A stretch of DNA of 64,000 nt from Eubacterium sp. (GTDB taxonomy: Bacteria > Bacillota > Clostridia > Oscillospirales > Acutalibacteraceae): the NCBI GenBank assembly GCA_022511205.1, contig JAFLRY010000005.1, positions 1 to 64,000 on the forward strand. Direction: 5' to 3'. Positions 18,658 to 28,479 of this stretch are shown here, piece by piece. The position numbers were made by a program, and so were the translations under genes. The notes beneath the pieces are model-generated. The model did no database searches and was not told the DNA's origin. It worked only from the letters and a program-made list of their open reading frames with translations. How positions within the stretch are numbered: the stretch's first letter is position 1; each line of letters starts with the position of its first letter.

Positions 18658-19174
18658 AGTTTAAACGGTCTATGCGATTTTTCAAAACGGGTATAAGCTT
18701 TTTGTTGATCAGGATAATAAGGGCTATCTGCACGGCGCTCATTGCCGCAGTTTGGGCAAGCCTCGTTACAAAAAGCGGCCAGTATGGGTTTCCGTAAAGA
18801 ATCGAAATGAAATAGGTATTGATAAACTGGCTGATTATCGCTTGCGTTATCAACACTGAAAGCACGGCGTTTAATGCCGATTCCTTTTTATACAGAAACA
18901 AACCGAATATTGCGCCCGTTAAAAACGCCGTTACGGTAAATCCGGGAAAATACGGACCTACAGGAAATAACAACGCCGAGATCACATCGCCTACTGCGCC
19001 GACAAAACCTCCCGCAATCGGTCCGTACAAGGCCGCGGCGACAACTATTGGCACGAAACTGAAGCCGATTTTTATATCCCACGTATGAATCGTTGCGTAG
19101 TTCGCCAGCACGATCTCCAAGGCTACGAGAATGCCTATAACGCAGATCATTATGAGGTTTTTCTTCTTTTTCAC
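18656..19174 (-). CDS. folT: ECF transporter S component, folate-type (FolT-like)
   Basis: Six-TM S-component pattern, IKIGFSFVPIVVAAALYGPIAGGFVGAVGDVISALLFPVGPYFPGFTVTAFLTGAIFGLFLY; a THF-type riboswitch lies upstream. GTG start at 19174 preceded by GGAGGAAAAC. Confidence 0.85.
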   Translation of the reverse strand: MKKKKNLIMICVIGILVALEIVLANYATIHTWDIKIGFSFVPIVVAAALYGPIAGGFVGAVGDVISALLFPVGPYFPGFTVTAFLTGAIFGLFLYKKESALNAVLSVLITQAIISQFINTYFISILYGNPYWPLFVTRLAQTAAMSAVQIALIILINKKLIPVLKNRIDRLN

Positions 19175-19261
19175 GGTTTTCCTCCTTTCCTCCGCAGCAC
19201 GGATCATTACTGTCGATCACAAATGCTGAAGCCGAAAGGAAATCCACCTCTATAATGCAAC

Positions 19262-19360
19262 AGCGGGATGCGGCATTGGCACCGTAAGACAAAGCGTCTT
19301 TTCGTTCATACGACAACTCCCCGTTCGTACGACACTTAACGCGCCAACACCTACTCTGTA
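19262..19360 (-). promoter_or_regulatory. Tetrahydrofolate (THF-I type) riboswitch
   Basis: Minus strand ACAGAGTAGGTGTTGGCGCGTTAAGTGTCGTACGAACGGGGAGTTGTCGTATGAACGAAAAG...CTTACGGTGCCAATGCCGCATCCCGCTGT. The GCGUUAAGUG, GGGGAGUUG.CG...GACGAA-like, and CGGUGCC..GCAUCCCGCU blocks match the THF riboswitch family by recall, and the gene downstream is folT. Confidence 0.85.
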
Positions 19361-19567
19361 TTATTTTCGACGAAAGTTATTGTAGCACACTGCCCTGCTC
19401 TGCGCAATGATTATTTTCAATATTCTTTTTTATTTTCTCTGCGCGATGATTATTCACTATAGGATTGAATAAATCTCACGAAACGAGATATAGAATTCAT
19501 AATTTTTATATGATATGCTATTAACAGAAAGAGGCGCTGATTTCAATAATAATAAAGGGAGATATAT

Positions 19568-20659
19568 ATGAAACTGAATATTGGAGAAACGATAAAGCAT
19601 TTAAGAAAAGAAAGAGATATTACGCAGGACGAGCTGGCGGATATTCTCGGTGTTTCTTCTCAATCTGTATCACGCTGGGAATGCGGTATGTGCTATCCGG
19701 ATATGGAGCTGCTTCCCGTGCTTTCTGACTTTTTCGGTGTGACCGTGGATACGCTTCTCGGAGTAAATGAGAAGATCGAGCAAAGCAAGGTGGATCAATA
19801 TTTAAAGCGGTTTCAAAAGGAAATAAACTGCGGCAGAATTTATGATTGCATTGCTATAGCGCGGGAGGGCGTTGCGGAATATCCCAACAACTATGCGCTG
19901 CTGAATAAGCTGATGTACGCGTTATTCCTTTCGGGAGACAGTGACGGAAACATTCCCGAATGGAAAGAAAACATGGAAAAGTACGATGCTGAAATAACCG
20001 CTTTAGGTGAAAGAATTATGAAATACTGCCCCGATCAAAACATTCGCCTTGAAGCTACGGCAAGGCTGGCTTTTAATCACTGCGAAATGGGAAGAAAAGA
20101 AATCGGAAAAGCAGTTTACGAAACGTTGCCGTCTGCGGAATTCAGCAAAGAAAATCAGATGTGGTGGGGACTTAATGAGGATGAAAAACTGCCGTTTGCA
20201 AGAGAAAGGATACGCAAAGGATACGATCTTCTGACGGCCGGACTTTATTCACTTATCAACTACCGTCTGTTGCCGGATGTGGAATTGATTCAAGCATGTG
20301 AAAAACGGCGTAAACTCGATAAGCTTATCTATGGCAATAAAATCGAGCATAATTACTGGGGTAACGCAAGACTGTGCTGTAACTGCGCGGCGGCTTTCGC
20401 GCGGTTAGGTAAATGCAATGACGCGATCGATCAGCTGAAAATTGCCGTTAAGTATGCGAATGATTTTGACAATCGCCCGGATGAGACCGTTATATCTTCT
20501 CTCTTGCTTGGTGAAACCACGATAAAAAAGATGGATTATGAAACGGCGGACACAAGACCGCTTACTGAAATTATGCGTGATAAATGGCTATCATCTTCAA
20601 GCTTTGATGATCTTCGTAATACGGATGAATTCAGGGAAATAATAAGCTTTTTAAGTTGA
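19568..20659 (+). CDS. XRE-family HTH regulator with C-terminal TPR-like region
   Basis: IGETIKHLRKERDITQDELADILGVSSQSVSRWECGMCYPDMELLPVLSDFFGVTVDTLLG. Confidence 0.92.
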   Translation: MKLNIGETIKHLRKERDITQDELADILGVSSQSVSRWECGMCYPDMELLPVLSDFFGVTVDTLLGVNEKIEQSKVDQYLKRFQKEINCGRIYDCIAIAREGVAEYPNNYALLNKLMYALFLSGDSDGNIPEWKENMEKYDAEITALGERIMKYCPDQNIRLEATARLAFNHCEMGRKEIGKAVYETLPSAEFSKENQMWWGLNEDEKLPFARERIRKGYDLLTAGLYSLINYRLLPDVELIQACEKRRKLDKLIYGNKIEHNYWGNARLCCNCAAAFARLGKCNDAIDQLKIAVKYANDFDNRPDETVISSLLLGETTIKKMDYETADTRPLTEIMRDKWLSSSSFDDLRNTDEFREIISFLS

Positions 20660-20720
20660 TCTGCAAAGGTATAAACAAAAAACAGGTTATCAAGCGATAC
20701 TTTCTTTTATGAAAAAGACA

Positions 20721-20762
20721 AAATCCGAAGCTCACGGATAACGGTGAGCTTCGGATTTTTAT
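20721..20762. terminator. Bidirectional terminator between the XRE gene and ssrA
   Basis: AAATCCGAAGCTCAC...GTGAGCTTCGGATTTTT. Confidence 0.85.
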
Positions 20763-20766
20763 CTTT

Positions 20767-21117
20767 TGGTGGAGATGGCGGCAATCGAAGCCGCGTCCTG
20801 AAACATACCCTCAAGGCTTTCTACGTGCGTAGTTTGTTCTTTAGGATTCCCCTCACAAAGCGGCAACAAACAGCCTATTTGCTACGGTAGGTTCTGATAC
20901 CTGACGAAAGCCGAACCGCTCTTTCGTTCATGTTCGCCACTAGTCCACGCCTTATTCCGCGCCGTGGCACTCACGGATAAGACGAAGGCCGCGATTAAGC
21001 AGCCAAAGCAACTTTATTATTGTTGTCAGTTAATTTTAAGTTGTTACTTTTAAAGCGGCGCAACTCCGCTGCACGCTTACCGAGATTCCCTATCCCAGTC
21101 GAAATCCTTTCATCCCC
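20767..21117 (-). ncRNA. ssrA: tmRNA
   Basis: Minus strand 5' GGGGATGAAAGGATTTCGACTGGGATAGGG, 3' ...CCGCCATCTCCACCA (encoded CCA). A 7-bp acceptor stem pairs the ends. The internal tag ORF ends ...TDNNNKVALAA* (stop at 20995-20997). smpB is adjacent. Confidence 0.96.
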
Positions 21118-21154
21118 ATATTGTTAAATGAGTTTTGCCTATAAGCATATTATA

Positions 21155-21622
21155 TTATTGCTCCTTGAGCGCCCGTTCGATAGTCCGCTGAGCGTCCCTC
21201 TCCGCGGCAACGTCTCGCTTATCGTGGAGTTTTTTACCCTTGCAAAGCCCTATTTCCAGCTTTGCTCTGCCGTTTTTGATATAAAGCTCAAGGGGAACGA
21301 TACTAAGCCCTTTTTCTCTGCTCTGCCCGAAAAGCTTCATTATCTCTCGCTTATGAAGCAGAAGCTTCTTTTTCCTAAGAGGGTTTCTGTTGAAAATATT
21401 CCCCTGCTCATAGGGTGAAATATGCATACCTATGGCAAACATTTCGCCGTCATCAACACTGCAAAAGGAATCCTTAAGATTGACTCTTCCCTTGCGGATG
21501 GACTTTATCTCCGTGCCGTAAAGCTCTATCCCGGCTTCGTAGGTTTCAAGAATGAAATAGTCGTGATAAGCTTTTTTATTTCTCGCTATTACCAGTTTTT
21601 CCTCGTCCTTCAAGCTCATCAC
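21155..21622 (-). CDS. smpB: SsrA-binding protein SmpB
   Basis: [80 protein letters not shown]. Confidence 0.97.
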   Translation of the reverse strand: MMSLKDEEKLVIARNKKAYHDYFILETYEAGIELYGTEIKSIRKGRVNLKDSFCSVDDGEMFAIGMHISPYEQGNIFNRNPLRKKKLLLHKREIMKLFGQSREKGLSIVPLELYIKNGRAKLEIGLCKGKKLHDKRDVAAERDAQRTIERALKEQ

Positions 21623-21646
21623 TCCTTTCCCGCTATTCACAAAAAT

Positions 21647-22246
21647 TTATATGAGACTTCTGCCCTCTATGGCTCTTGAGAGGGTAACCTCGTCCGCATA
21701 CTCAAGATCAGCGCCTACCGGTACACCGTAGGCAAGCCTTGAAACGGTTATGCCCATTGGCTTCAGCAGCTTGCTGACGTACATAGCCGTCGCTTCGCCC
21801 TCAACGGTGGGATTCGTTGCCATAATGACCTCGTCCACTACGCCGTCGCCAAGGCGGGCGATAAGCTCCTTGATCCTGATCTGATCCGGACCGATATTAT
21901 CCATTGGAGAGATCGCGCCGTGCAGAACGTGGTAAAGCCCTTTATATTCATGCGTGCGTTCGATCGCGGCAACATCGCGGGGATCTTCTACAACGCAGAT
22001 AACGCTTTTATCCCTGCTTTCGCTTTTGCAGACAGGGCAAAGCTCATCATCCGCCAGATCACAACAGATCTTGCACTGCTTGATCTTGGTGTGGGCTTCC
22101 GTAATTGCATTGGCAAAGGCGTTCGCCTCCTCGCGGCTTAAGCCCAGCACGTAAAACGCCATTCTTTGGGCAGTTTTATGGCCTATGCCCTGCATTCTCT
22201 CGAACTGATTTATCAAATTTTGAAGAGGCGCTAAATTGTAAGCCAC
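21647..22246 (-). CDS. recR: Recombination protein RecR
   Basis: [24 protein letters not shown]; zinc finger [37 protein letters not shown]...; [22 protein letters not shown]. Confidence 0.97.
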   Translation of the reverse strand: MAYNLAPLQNLINQFERMQGIGHKTAQRMAFYVLGLSREEANAFANAITEAHTKIKQCKICCDLADDELCPVCKSESRDKSVICVVEDPRDVAAIERTHEYKGLYHVLHGAISPMDNIGPDQIRIKELIARLGDGVVDEVIMATNPTVEGEATAMYVSKLLKPMGITVSRLAYGVPVGADLEYADEVTLSRAIEGRSLI

Positions 22247-22314
22247 TTTTTCTCCTCCTGTGAACGCTTTTTAGGCAAAGAAAATCAAAGCCGAACGCGG
22301 CTCAAATGCTTATT

Positions 22315-22659
22315 TTAGAGCCCCGGAATATTAAGGCCGCCGGTTACGGACTGCAGCTCGCGCTCTGATTCCTCTTCGATCTGGCGCATTGCCTCGTTAA
22401 GCGCCGCAACAAGCATATCCTCAAGCATTTCAACATCCTCAGGGTCTACGACCTCGGGATTGATGCCGATAGCCTTGATCTCGTGCTTGCCGGTAACGGT
22501 GACCTCAACCATTCCGCCGCCGGAGGAAACAACGTATTCCTTTTCCGCAAGCTCCGCCTGCTTCTTTTCGATATTTTCCTGCATTTTCTGCGCCTGACGG
22601 AGCATATTCTGCATATTCTGAGGGCCTCCGCCCATTCCCTGTGGAAGTCTTGCTTTCAT
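22315..22659 (-). CDS. YbaB/EbfC-family nucleoid-associated protein
   Basis: MLRQAQKMQENIEKKQAELAEKEYVVSSGGGMVEVTVTGKHEIKAIGINPEVVDPEDVEMLEDMLVAALNEA; lies between dnaX and recR. Confidence 0.93.
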   Translation of the reverse strand: MKARLPQGMGGGPQNMQNMLRQAQKMQENIEKKQAELAEKEYVVSSGGGMVEVTVTGKHEIKAIGINPEVVDPEDVEMLEDMLVAALNEAMRQIEEESERELQSVTGGLNIPGL

Positions 22660-22694
22660 AAATTGTTCTCCTTTATTTTATTTTTTATACGGTT

Positions 22695-24413
22695 TTATTC
22701 TATCTTCATATCAACGTTTCCCTGAGCCTTTGCGATCAGCTCCTCAAGGGGATCTCTTTGAATTGCAGACTCTTCCCTCTGCTTGAAAAGGCCAAGCTTA
22801 AACTGCCTGCCCGTAATATCCAAAAGCGCTTGCTTGATCGCCTTGGAGTGTGTGGGTATCTTTATCATCTGCCTTAAAACGGCATTCTGACTATCGATCA
22901 AAAAGAATTCATCCCTTATAAGCCCTCTCGCTCCGTTCAGCAGACCGTAAAGCGCGATATCGGTTTTATAAATGATATCGAGAAATTCCGGCCATTGCTC
23001 AAATTCGCTTTGCACGGAAGCGGGCTTTTCCTCGCGCGGAGCCTGTACTTGCTCCGTCTTTGGGGTGCTTATCGGATACTCCTCTTCCTGCGGCGGCTCC
23101 TGAGGGATCGGAGGGGCTTCGTCCGCCGATTTATCCGGCTCGGGCTTGCGCTCTTCTTCAGGAGCTTCCGTTATGTTCTGCTTTTCCTCTTTCGGCGCTT
23201 CCTCTTTTGGCGCTGCTTCCTCAACAACTGTCTTAACAGGTGCAGGAGCAACGGCTACGCCGTTTTTCACTGCCCTTTCAAGAGCGCTGATCCTATCAAG
23301 CAGTGCCTCGGCAGAGGATTCAAGCTTCGGGTGGCAAAGCTTTATGAAGCTCATTTCCATTTCGATTCTTGAATTCGCTCCGCCCTTTATCACGGTAAGC
23401 GTGTTTTGAAACAGATCAAGGGCAAAAATAATTTTCGCCAGCGAAAAATTTCGAGCGCCGGTAACGATGGTGTTATACTCATCATCCGTGCAGATAATGA
23501 GCTCACGGCTCTTGCTCACCGTTTTAACGATCAGGAAATTCCTGAAATGGTTTATCATTTCAACGCAGAGACGCTCCATATCGTAGCTATTCTGGTGAAG
23601 CTTGCTTATAACGTTCAGCGCCGCGGAGCTGTCCTGATTACAGATCGCGTCCGACAGCTCGTAAAGCGCCTCTCTGCCCGCAATTCCCGCGATTTCGGAG
23701 ACGAGTTTTGAATCGATTTCCTTGCCTCTGCCCGCGCATTGGTCAAGAATGGAGAGCGCGTCTCTCATTCCGCCGTCCGCAATTCTTGAAATAAGTATCG
23801 CCGCGTCGCTGTCAAGCTTCATATTTTCAAGCTCGGCAACCTGGCACAACCTTTTTGCCATCGTCTCCGGCTGGATGCGCTTGAAATCGAAGCGCTGGCA
23901 GCGAGAGAGAATAGTAGCCGGCAGCTTGTGTACCTCTGTCGTAGCAAGGATAAATATAACGTGGGCCGGCGGTTCTTCAAGGGTTTTCAGCAAAGCATTG
24001 AAAGCGCCTGTGGAGAGCATATGCACCTCGTCTATGATATATACGCGGTAGCGGCCTCTTGTGGGCGTGTAATTCGCTTCCTCTCTTAAATCACGGATAT
24101 TGTCTACGCCGTTGTTTGAAGCGGCGTCAATCTCCACCACATCATAAATAGTGCCGGCGTCAAGCCCTTTGCATATTTCACACTCATTGCAGGGTTCTCC
24201 GTTTTCGCCATGTTCACAATTGACAGCTTTCGCAAGTATCTTGGCACAGGTGGTTTTTCCCGTTCCCCTTGAGCCTGTGAAAAGATAGGCGTGGGATATT
24301 CTGTTTTCCTTAATTTCATTTATAAGAGTTGACGTAACGTGATCCTGACCGTAAACGTCCGAAAACACTCTCGGACGATACTTGCGGTATAAAACCTGAT
24401 ACAAAATTCCCAC
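22695..24413 (-). CDS. dnaX: DNA polymerase III subunit gamma/tau
   Basis: YQVLYRKYRPRVFSDVYGQDHVTSTLINEIKENRISHAYLFTGSRGTGKTTCAKILAKAVNC; Pro/Glu-rich linker; C-terminal domain. Confidence 0.97.
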   Translation of the reverse strand: MGILYQVLYRKYRPRVFSDVYGQDHVTSTLINEIKENRISHAYLFTGSRGTGKTTCAKILAKAVNCEHGENGEPCNECEICKGLDAGTIYDVVEIDAASNNGVDNIRDLREEANYTPTRGRYRVYIIDEVHMLSTGAFNALLKTLEEPPAHVIFILATTEVHKLPATILSRCQRFDFKRIQPETMAKRLCQVAELENMKLDSDAAILISRIADGGMRDALSILDQCAGRGKEIDSKLVSEIAGIAGREALYELSDAICNQDSSAALNVISKLHQNSYDMERLCVEMINHFRNFLIVKTVSKSRELIICTDDEYNTIVTGARNFSLAKIIFALDLFQNTLTVIKGGANSRIEMEMSFIKLCHPKLESSAEALLDRISALERAVKNGVAVAPAPVKTVVEEAAPKEEAPKEEKQNITEAPEEERKPEPDKSADEAPPIPQEPPQEEEYPISTPKTEQVQAPREEKPASVQSEFEQWPEFLDIIYKTDIALYGLLNGARGLIRDEFFLIDSQNAVLRQMIKIPTHSKAIKQALLDITGRQFKLGLFKQREESAIQRDPLEELIAKAQGNVDMKIE

Positions 24414-24467
24414 CTCTTTAACCTGCCGTTAGCTTTCTGTTTGTCTTAGCCTTGAAATCAAAAAATC

Positions 24468-24606
24468 AGCTTGCACCCTTAACGTAACGTACAGACTTGT
24501 CTGCGGCGCACAGAATAATCCACTTATTGCTGCTCGGTTCCCCGCCTGACAAGGTTCGTAGCATCCCGTCGCACAGGGCCCATACGCTACGTTAAGAATG
24601 CAAGCC
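24468..24606 (-). ncRNA. ffs: Signal recognition particle RNA
   Basis: Minus strand GGCTTGCATTCTTAACGTAGCGTATGGGCCCTGTGCGACGGGATGC...CCTTGTCAGGCGGGGAACCGAGCAGCAATAAG...TACGTTACGTTAAGGGTGCAAGC. It has the domain IV symmetric loop (GUCAGG/AGCAGC) and a closing stem of >20 bp. Position directly upstream of dnaX matches the Firmicutes scRNA-dnaX order. Confidence 0.87.
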
Positions 24607-24653
24607 TACTTAGAGTATTATATACTATTATTCTTTCGAAATCAATACCATAA

Positions 24654-25154
24654 TTATTCCGAAATCAATACTTTTTCTATTTCGCCAAAGTATATATAAT
24701 GCATATCGTGGTCGTTGTACCATTTCGGCATAATGCTTTCATCAGTAAAGCTGTTTTCATCAAGAAACAGGCGCGCCTCTTTTCTGCAAATCAGCACCAG
24801 CGTTGCCTCCTCGAAATAAGGAGCGGCTTCATCGTAAACAGGAGTAAGTCCCGTCTCTTTTACCTTATCGAAATCACGGCCGCTCTTTGATCCGCAAAAG
24901 GCAAGAGCCTCTTTGTGAGCGCCGCCGAAAAAGCAAAGTGAAAAATGATCCTCTTTATCCATAAGGCCCTTCGTATAGCGGCTTTCTCTGACATAGACCG
25001 TTGCCGTATCCTTGCCCCAGAGCTCGCCGACGCCGCCCCAGGAAACCGTCATGGGATTGCAGCCGTCGCCATCCTTGGCAGTGAGCAGCGCCCAGTCATT
25101 CGCCAAAAGCTTAACGAAATTTTCTTTAACTTCTCTAACGCTTATTTCTTTCAT
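24654..25154 (-). CDS. Flavin reductase-like / FMN-binding domain protein
   Basis: LLTAKDGDGCNPMTVSWGGVGELWGKDTATVYVRESRYTKGLMDKEDHFSLCFFG. Confidence 0.75.
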   Translation of the reverse strand: MKEISVREVKENFVKLLANDWALLTAKDGDGCNPMTVSWGGVGELWGKDTATVYVRESRYTKGLMDKEDHFSLCFFGGAHKEALAFCGSKSGRDFDKVKETGLTPVYDEAAPYFEEATLVLICRKEARLFLDENSFTDESIMPKWYNDHDMHYIYFGEIEKVLISE

Positions 25155-25200
25155 AATACACCTCAAAATACTATATTTTTAGCAGAATCAATGTGATCGG

Positions 25201-26949
25201 TTACCAGCGGCCGCCGCCGCCACCGCCTACTCCGCCGCCGGAGAAGCCGCCGCCCGAAAAACCGCCGCCGCCTGAAATTCCGCCGCCCGAAAAACCGCTT
25301 GAAGCGTTTTGGGGAACGGAGGTCATTGCCGCCGTAGCTGAGTGCATGGTGTTGTTCATAAAGTGCCAGAAAACCATTCTGTCAAACATTGTTGAACCTG
25401 TGTACCATGTAGGCGGTTGCATCACGATACCCTCGAAGTTTTTCGTCCACACGTCCGAAACACCCAGCACGTAGGCGTAGGGCAGGATATCGTAATAATA
25501 GGTCGGGTTTTCGTAAACCAGCGTTTCAAGACGTTCCTTTTCCGCCTCCTCAAGGAACATTCTGAAGCCGATTATTTTTTGCAGAATCTCGTGACCGCGG
25601 TCAGTCCTCTGCCTAATGAAAAACGAAAATATGAAAGCGACTGCGGAGATCGCAACGCCTATCAACGCGGCAAAATATTTTTCATAGCCGTCAACGATCT
25701 GCGTGGTGATGAAAACGGAAGCAATACCACTCAAAATCGAAATACACCAACCGAGAAGTCGCATCGCAAGGGATTTCGCGCCGTATATCTTTTTCCTGTT
25801 TTCATCGGTGTTCACATAGGAAAGGATCTGTTCTACGTATTTGTAAAACCTTTCCGCCAGATCTTTTTTAGTAGCATACTTGCCGTTTCCGCATTTAAAC
25901 AAGCCCTTGAAAAAGATTCTTTTACTGATGTCGCCACCGTCATAATCCTTAACGCGTTCAATTAAAAATTCGGGCTTTCCGAAGCGTTTCTTTTTCTCTA
26001 TCTGATTGATATTGATATACCCCTCGTTGGCAAGCTCTATCATCAGCGGTATAACGTCTGTTTCAACTGCCGCGCCCTTATACCAATATGCAACGTCGAG
26101 ACTGCTCATACCCTCCGGAGGATAAAATTCAACGACCTTAACGATTTTTTTATCCTTGCCGTACTTTTTCCAAAGAACGGCCACCGCGATCAGCGCCGCA
26201 ACGGGAACAAGCACGATCAGCGCGAGCATTGCGTAAAACGCCGCGTAGTTGAAATAGAAATAGCCCTCCGGCAGTTCAAGCCTTACGGTAAAAGCCTGGC
26301 GCGGCGCAAGATTTTCAGTAAGCCTTCCGCTTATCTGATGGCCGTTTACGGAATATTCGATATCCGTAACACCCGCCGTGCCGTAATATCCCGCGGAAAA
26401 ACCGAGCTTTGATTCGTCAAACTCCTTAGGCATATTGATGGTAAAGGTAACGTTTTCAATATTCGTTTCCCAGCCTGTGCCTATGATGTTGTAATAGAGC
26501 TCGTCAAATCCTTCGCCGATATCCCTGCCCATAACGTAGGAATAAGAGATCGTGTAATCCTTAGGGCCAATAATGGTAACGTCCCCGTCGCCGATCTGCA
26601 AAACGTAATTTCCATCTTCATAATAGGTGTCAACAGGATCGCTGACCTTAACGTTTCTTATTTTCGCTTTGATATTTCCATAAGAGCCATCCTCCCTTTC
26701 GATATAATTCGAAACGGGGATGTATCTGAAAATTCCGTGGCTGTACAAATTGAAATACACCGAGATATGCTCCGTAACGTTAAGCACGTTATTCTCCAGC
26801 ACGTCTATCTGAATATCGTAAGCCGAAATATAATAGTCTCTGCCCGGATATTTCGGCTCATCGAAGTCATCCGCAAACGCCGTAAGGGAGACCGATAAAA
26901 GCACCGCAAGCGTTATGGCAAACACAAATACCTTTTTAACGGTTTTCAT
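25201..26949 (-). CDS. DUF2207-type predicted membrane protein, Gly-rich C-terminus
   Basis: Signal peptide, YYISAYDIQIDVLENNVLNVTEHISVYFN...GIFRYIP, TM segments, C-terminal SGFSGGGISGGGGFSGGGFSGGGVGGGGGGRW; adjacent to lemA. Confidence 0.85.
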   Translation of the reverse strand: MKTVKKVFVFAITLAVLLSVSLTAFADDFDEPKYPGRDYYISAYDIQIDVLENNVLNVTEHISVYFNLYSHGIFRYIPVSNYIEREDGSYGNIKAKIRNVKVSDPVDTYYEDGNYVLQIGDGDVTIIGPKDYTISYSYVMGRDIGEGFDELYYNIIGTGWETNIENVTFTINMPKEFDESKLGFSAGYYGTAGVTDIEYSVNGHQISGRLTENLAPRQAFTVRLELPEGYFYFNYAAFYAMLALIVLVPVAALIAVAVLWKKYGKDKKIVKVVEFYPPEGMSSLDVAYWYKGAAVETDVIPLMIELANEGYININQIEKKKRFGKPEFLIERVKDYDGGDISKRIFFKGLFKCGNGKYATKKDLAERFYKYVEQILSYVNTDENRKKIYGAKSLAMRLLGWCISILSGIASVFITTQIVDGYEKYFAALIGVAISAVAFIFSFFIRQRTDRGHEILQKIIGFRMFLEEAEKERLETLVYENPTYYYDILPYAYVLGVSDVWTKNFEGIVMQPPTWYTGSTMFDRMVFWHFMNNTMHSATAAMTSVPQNASSGFSGGGISGGGGFSGGGFSGGGVGGGGGGRW

Positions 26950-27515
26950 TAAAATTCCACCTTAACTGCCTGTCTTTCAGCGGCATCATCCACCAAGAAC
27001 ATCTGCTTTCTCTTGAAATGGAACATATTGGCAACGATTCCCGAGGGGAAAACTTCAACCAGATTGTTATACTTTTTAACGATTGCGTTATAATACTTTC
27101 TCGCGTTGGCGATATCCTCTTCCGTTTTCTGAAGCTGATTGTTGAGATTCATAAAGTTCTCGTTGGCCTTTAAATCGGGGTATCTTTCAACAACAACGTT
27201 GATATTGGCAATGCCTCTTGAAAGCTCCTTGTTTGCCTCGATCTTTTCCTCATCGGACATTCCCTGATAATTCCCGTTTCTTGCGGCGATGACCTTTTCA
27301 AGAGTTTCCGCCTCGTGCTTTGCGTAGCCCTTAACGGTGGCAACCACGTTGGGGATAAGATCCCAGCGCTTTTTGAGATAAACGTCCATCGTAGAGAAGG
27401 ATTCCTCAACGGAGTTTCTGCTTCTTACGAGTGCATTGTAGGTTTTCATTACGTAAAGAGCAATGAGAATTACAATCGCAACGATAACGATTATAGCAAT
27501 AGTTGTAGGGTTCAT
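26949..27515 (-). CDS. LemA family protein
   Basis: VMKTYNALVRSRNSVEESFSTMDVYLKKRWDLIPNVVATVKGYAKHEAETLEKVIAARN...YPDLKANENFMNLNNQLQKTEEDIANARKYYNAIVKKYNNLVEVFPSGIVANMFHF. Confidence 0.96.
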   Translation of the reverse strand: MNPTTIAIIVIVAIVILIALYVMKTYNALVRSRNSVEESFSTMDVYLKKRWDLIPNVVATVKGYAKHEAETLEKVIAARNGNYQGMSDEEKIEANKELSRGIANINVVVERYPDLKANENFMNLNNQLQKTEEDIANARKYYNAIVKKYNNLVEVFPSGIVANMFHFKRKQMFLVDDAAERQAVKVEF

Positions 27516-27628
27516 ATTGATTACCTCTCTTTTTATATATTTACTAATATATTTTACCACATTATTTATAAATAAGCAACAAGGCTTCGGAGCATATTCC
27601 CCCGAAGCCCTTGAAATTTAATTCAGAT

Positions 27629-28477
27629 TTATACGCCGGAATAAGCGTTGAAGCCGCCGTCAACGGGAATGCTTACACCCGTGATAAAGCCGCTGTATTC
27701 CTCATCGCAAAGGAAGAGCAGCGCGCCGTCCAGTTCCTTTGCTTCGCCGAAGCGCTTCATAGGCGTTGCGGCAAGAATCTTGCCGGTTCGCTCTGTTGGC
27801 GAGCCGTCCTTATTCCAAAGGAGATCTGCATTCTGCTTCGTTGAGAAGAAGCCGGGAGCGATAGCGTTAACACGAATACCCATCGGTGCGAAATGAACAG
27901 CCATCCACTCGGTGAAATTCTTTACCGCCGCCTTTGCCGCCGAATAAGCGGGGATCTTCGTAAGCGGTCTGTAGGCGTTCATAGAGGTTACCATAACGAT
28001 GCAGGCATTGCCCTTTTCCACCATATCCTTGGCAAAGATCTGGGTGGGGATAAGCGTACCCAAGAAGTTTAAATTAAAAACAAAGCTGATACCCTGCGGA
28101 TCAAGATCGAAGAAGGTTTTCACGTTTTCGTCCTTCTCAAGAAGATCGATCTTTTCAAGAGTTTCCTTAGTTGTAGTTCCCTTCGGGTTGTTTCCGCCGG
28201 CGCCGTTCAAAAGAATATCGCATTTGCCGAGCTTCTCAACGATGATGTCCCTTGCCTTCTGCATGGATTCGGGCTCTAAAACGTTGCAGGCAACGGCGAT
28301 AGCCTCGCCGCCATCGGCAACGATTTCATCAGCGCATTTTTGCGCCGCCGCTTCGTTAAGATCAAGCACGGCAACCTTGCAGCCCTGCTGCGCAAGCGTT
28401 TTCGCGAACGCGCCGCAAAGCACTCCGCCGCCGCCGGTTACTACGGCTACTCTGCCTTTTAAGCTTTCGTGAATCAT
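27629..28477 (-). CDS. SDR-family oxidoreductase, probable D-mannonate (fructuronate) oxidoreductase
   Basis: GRVAVVTGGGGVLCGAFAKTLAQQG; catalytic Tyr/Lys YSAAKAAVKNFTEWMAV; IPVDGGFNAYSGV. It is immediately downstream of uxuA. Confidence 0.88.
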   Translation of the reverse strand: MIHESLKGRVAVVTGGGGVLCGAFAKTLAQQGCKVAVLDLNEAAAQKCADEIVADGGEAIAVACNVLEPESMQKARDIIVEKLGKCDILLNGAGGNNPKGTTTKETLEKIDLLEKDENVKTFFDLDPQGISFVFNLNFLGTLIPTQIFAKDMVEKGNACIVMVTSMNAYRPLTKIPAYSAAKAAVKNFTEWMAVHFAPMGIRVNAIAPGFFSTKQNADLLWNKDGSPTERTGKILAATPMKRFGEAKELDGALLFLCDEEYSGFITGVSIPVDGGFNAYSGV

Positions 28478-28479
28478 TT

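Noticed and set aside
22995-24319. Several plus- and minus-strand ORFs overlapping dnaX
   Set aside because: Shadow ORFs of the dnaX coding sequence with low-complexity composition.
25193-25474. Poly-proline + strand ORF (MIGYQRPPPPPPTPPPEKPPPEK...)
   Set aside because: Antisense of the Gly-rich tail of the DUF2207 gene.
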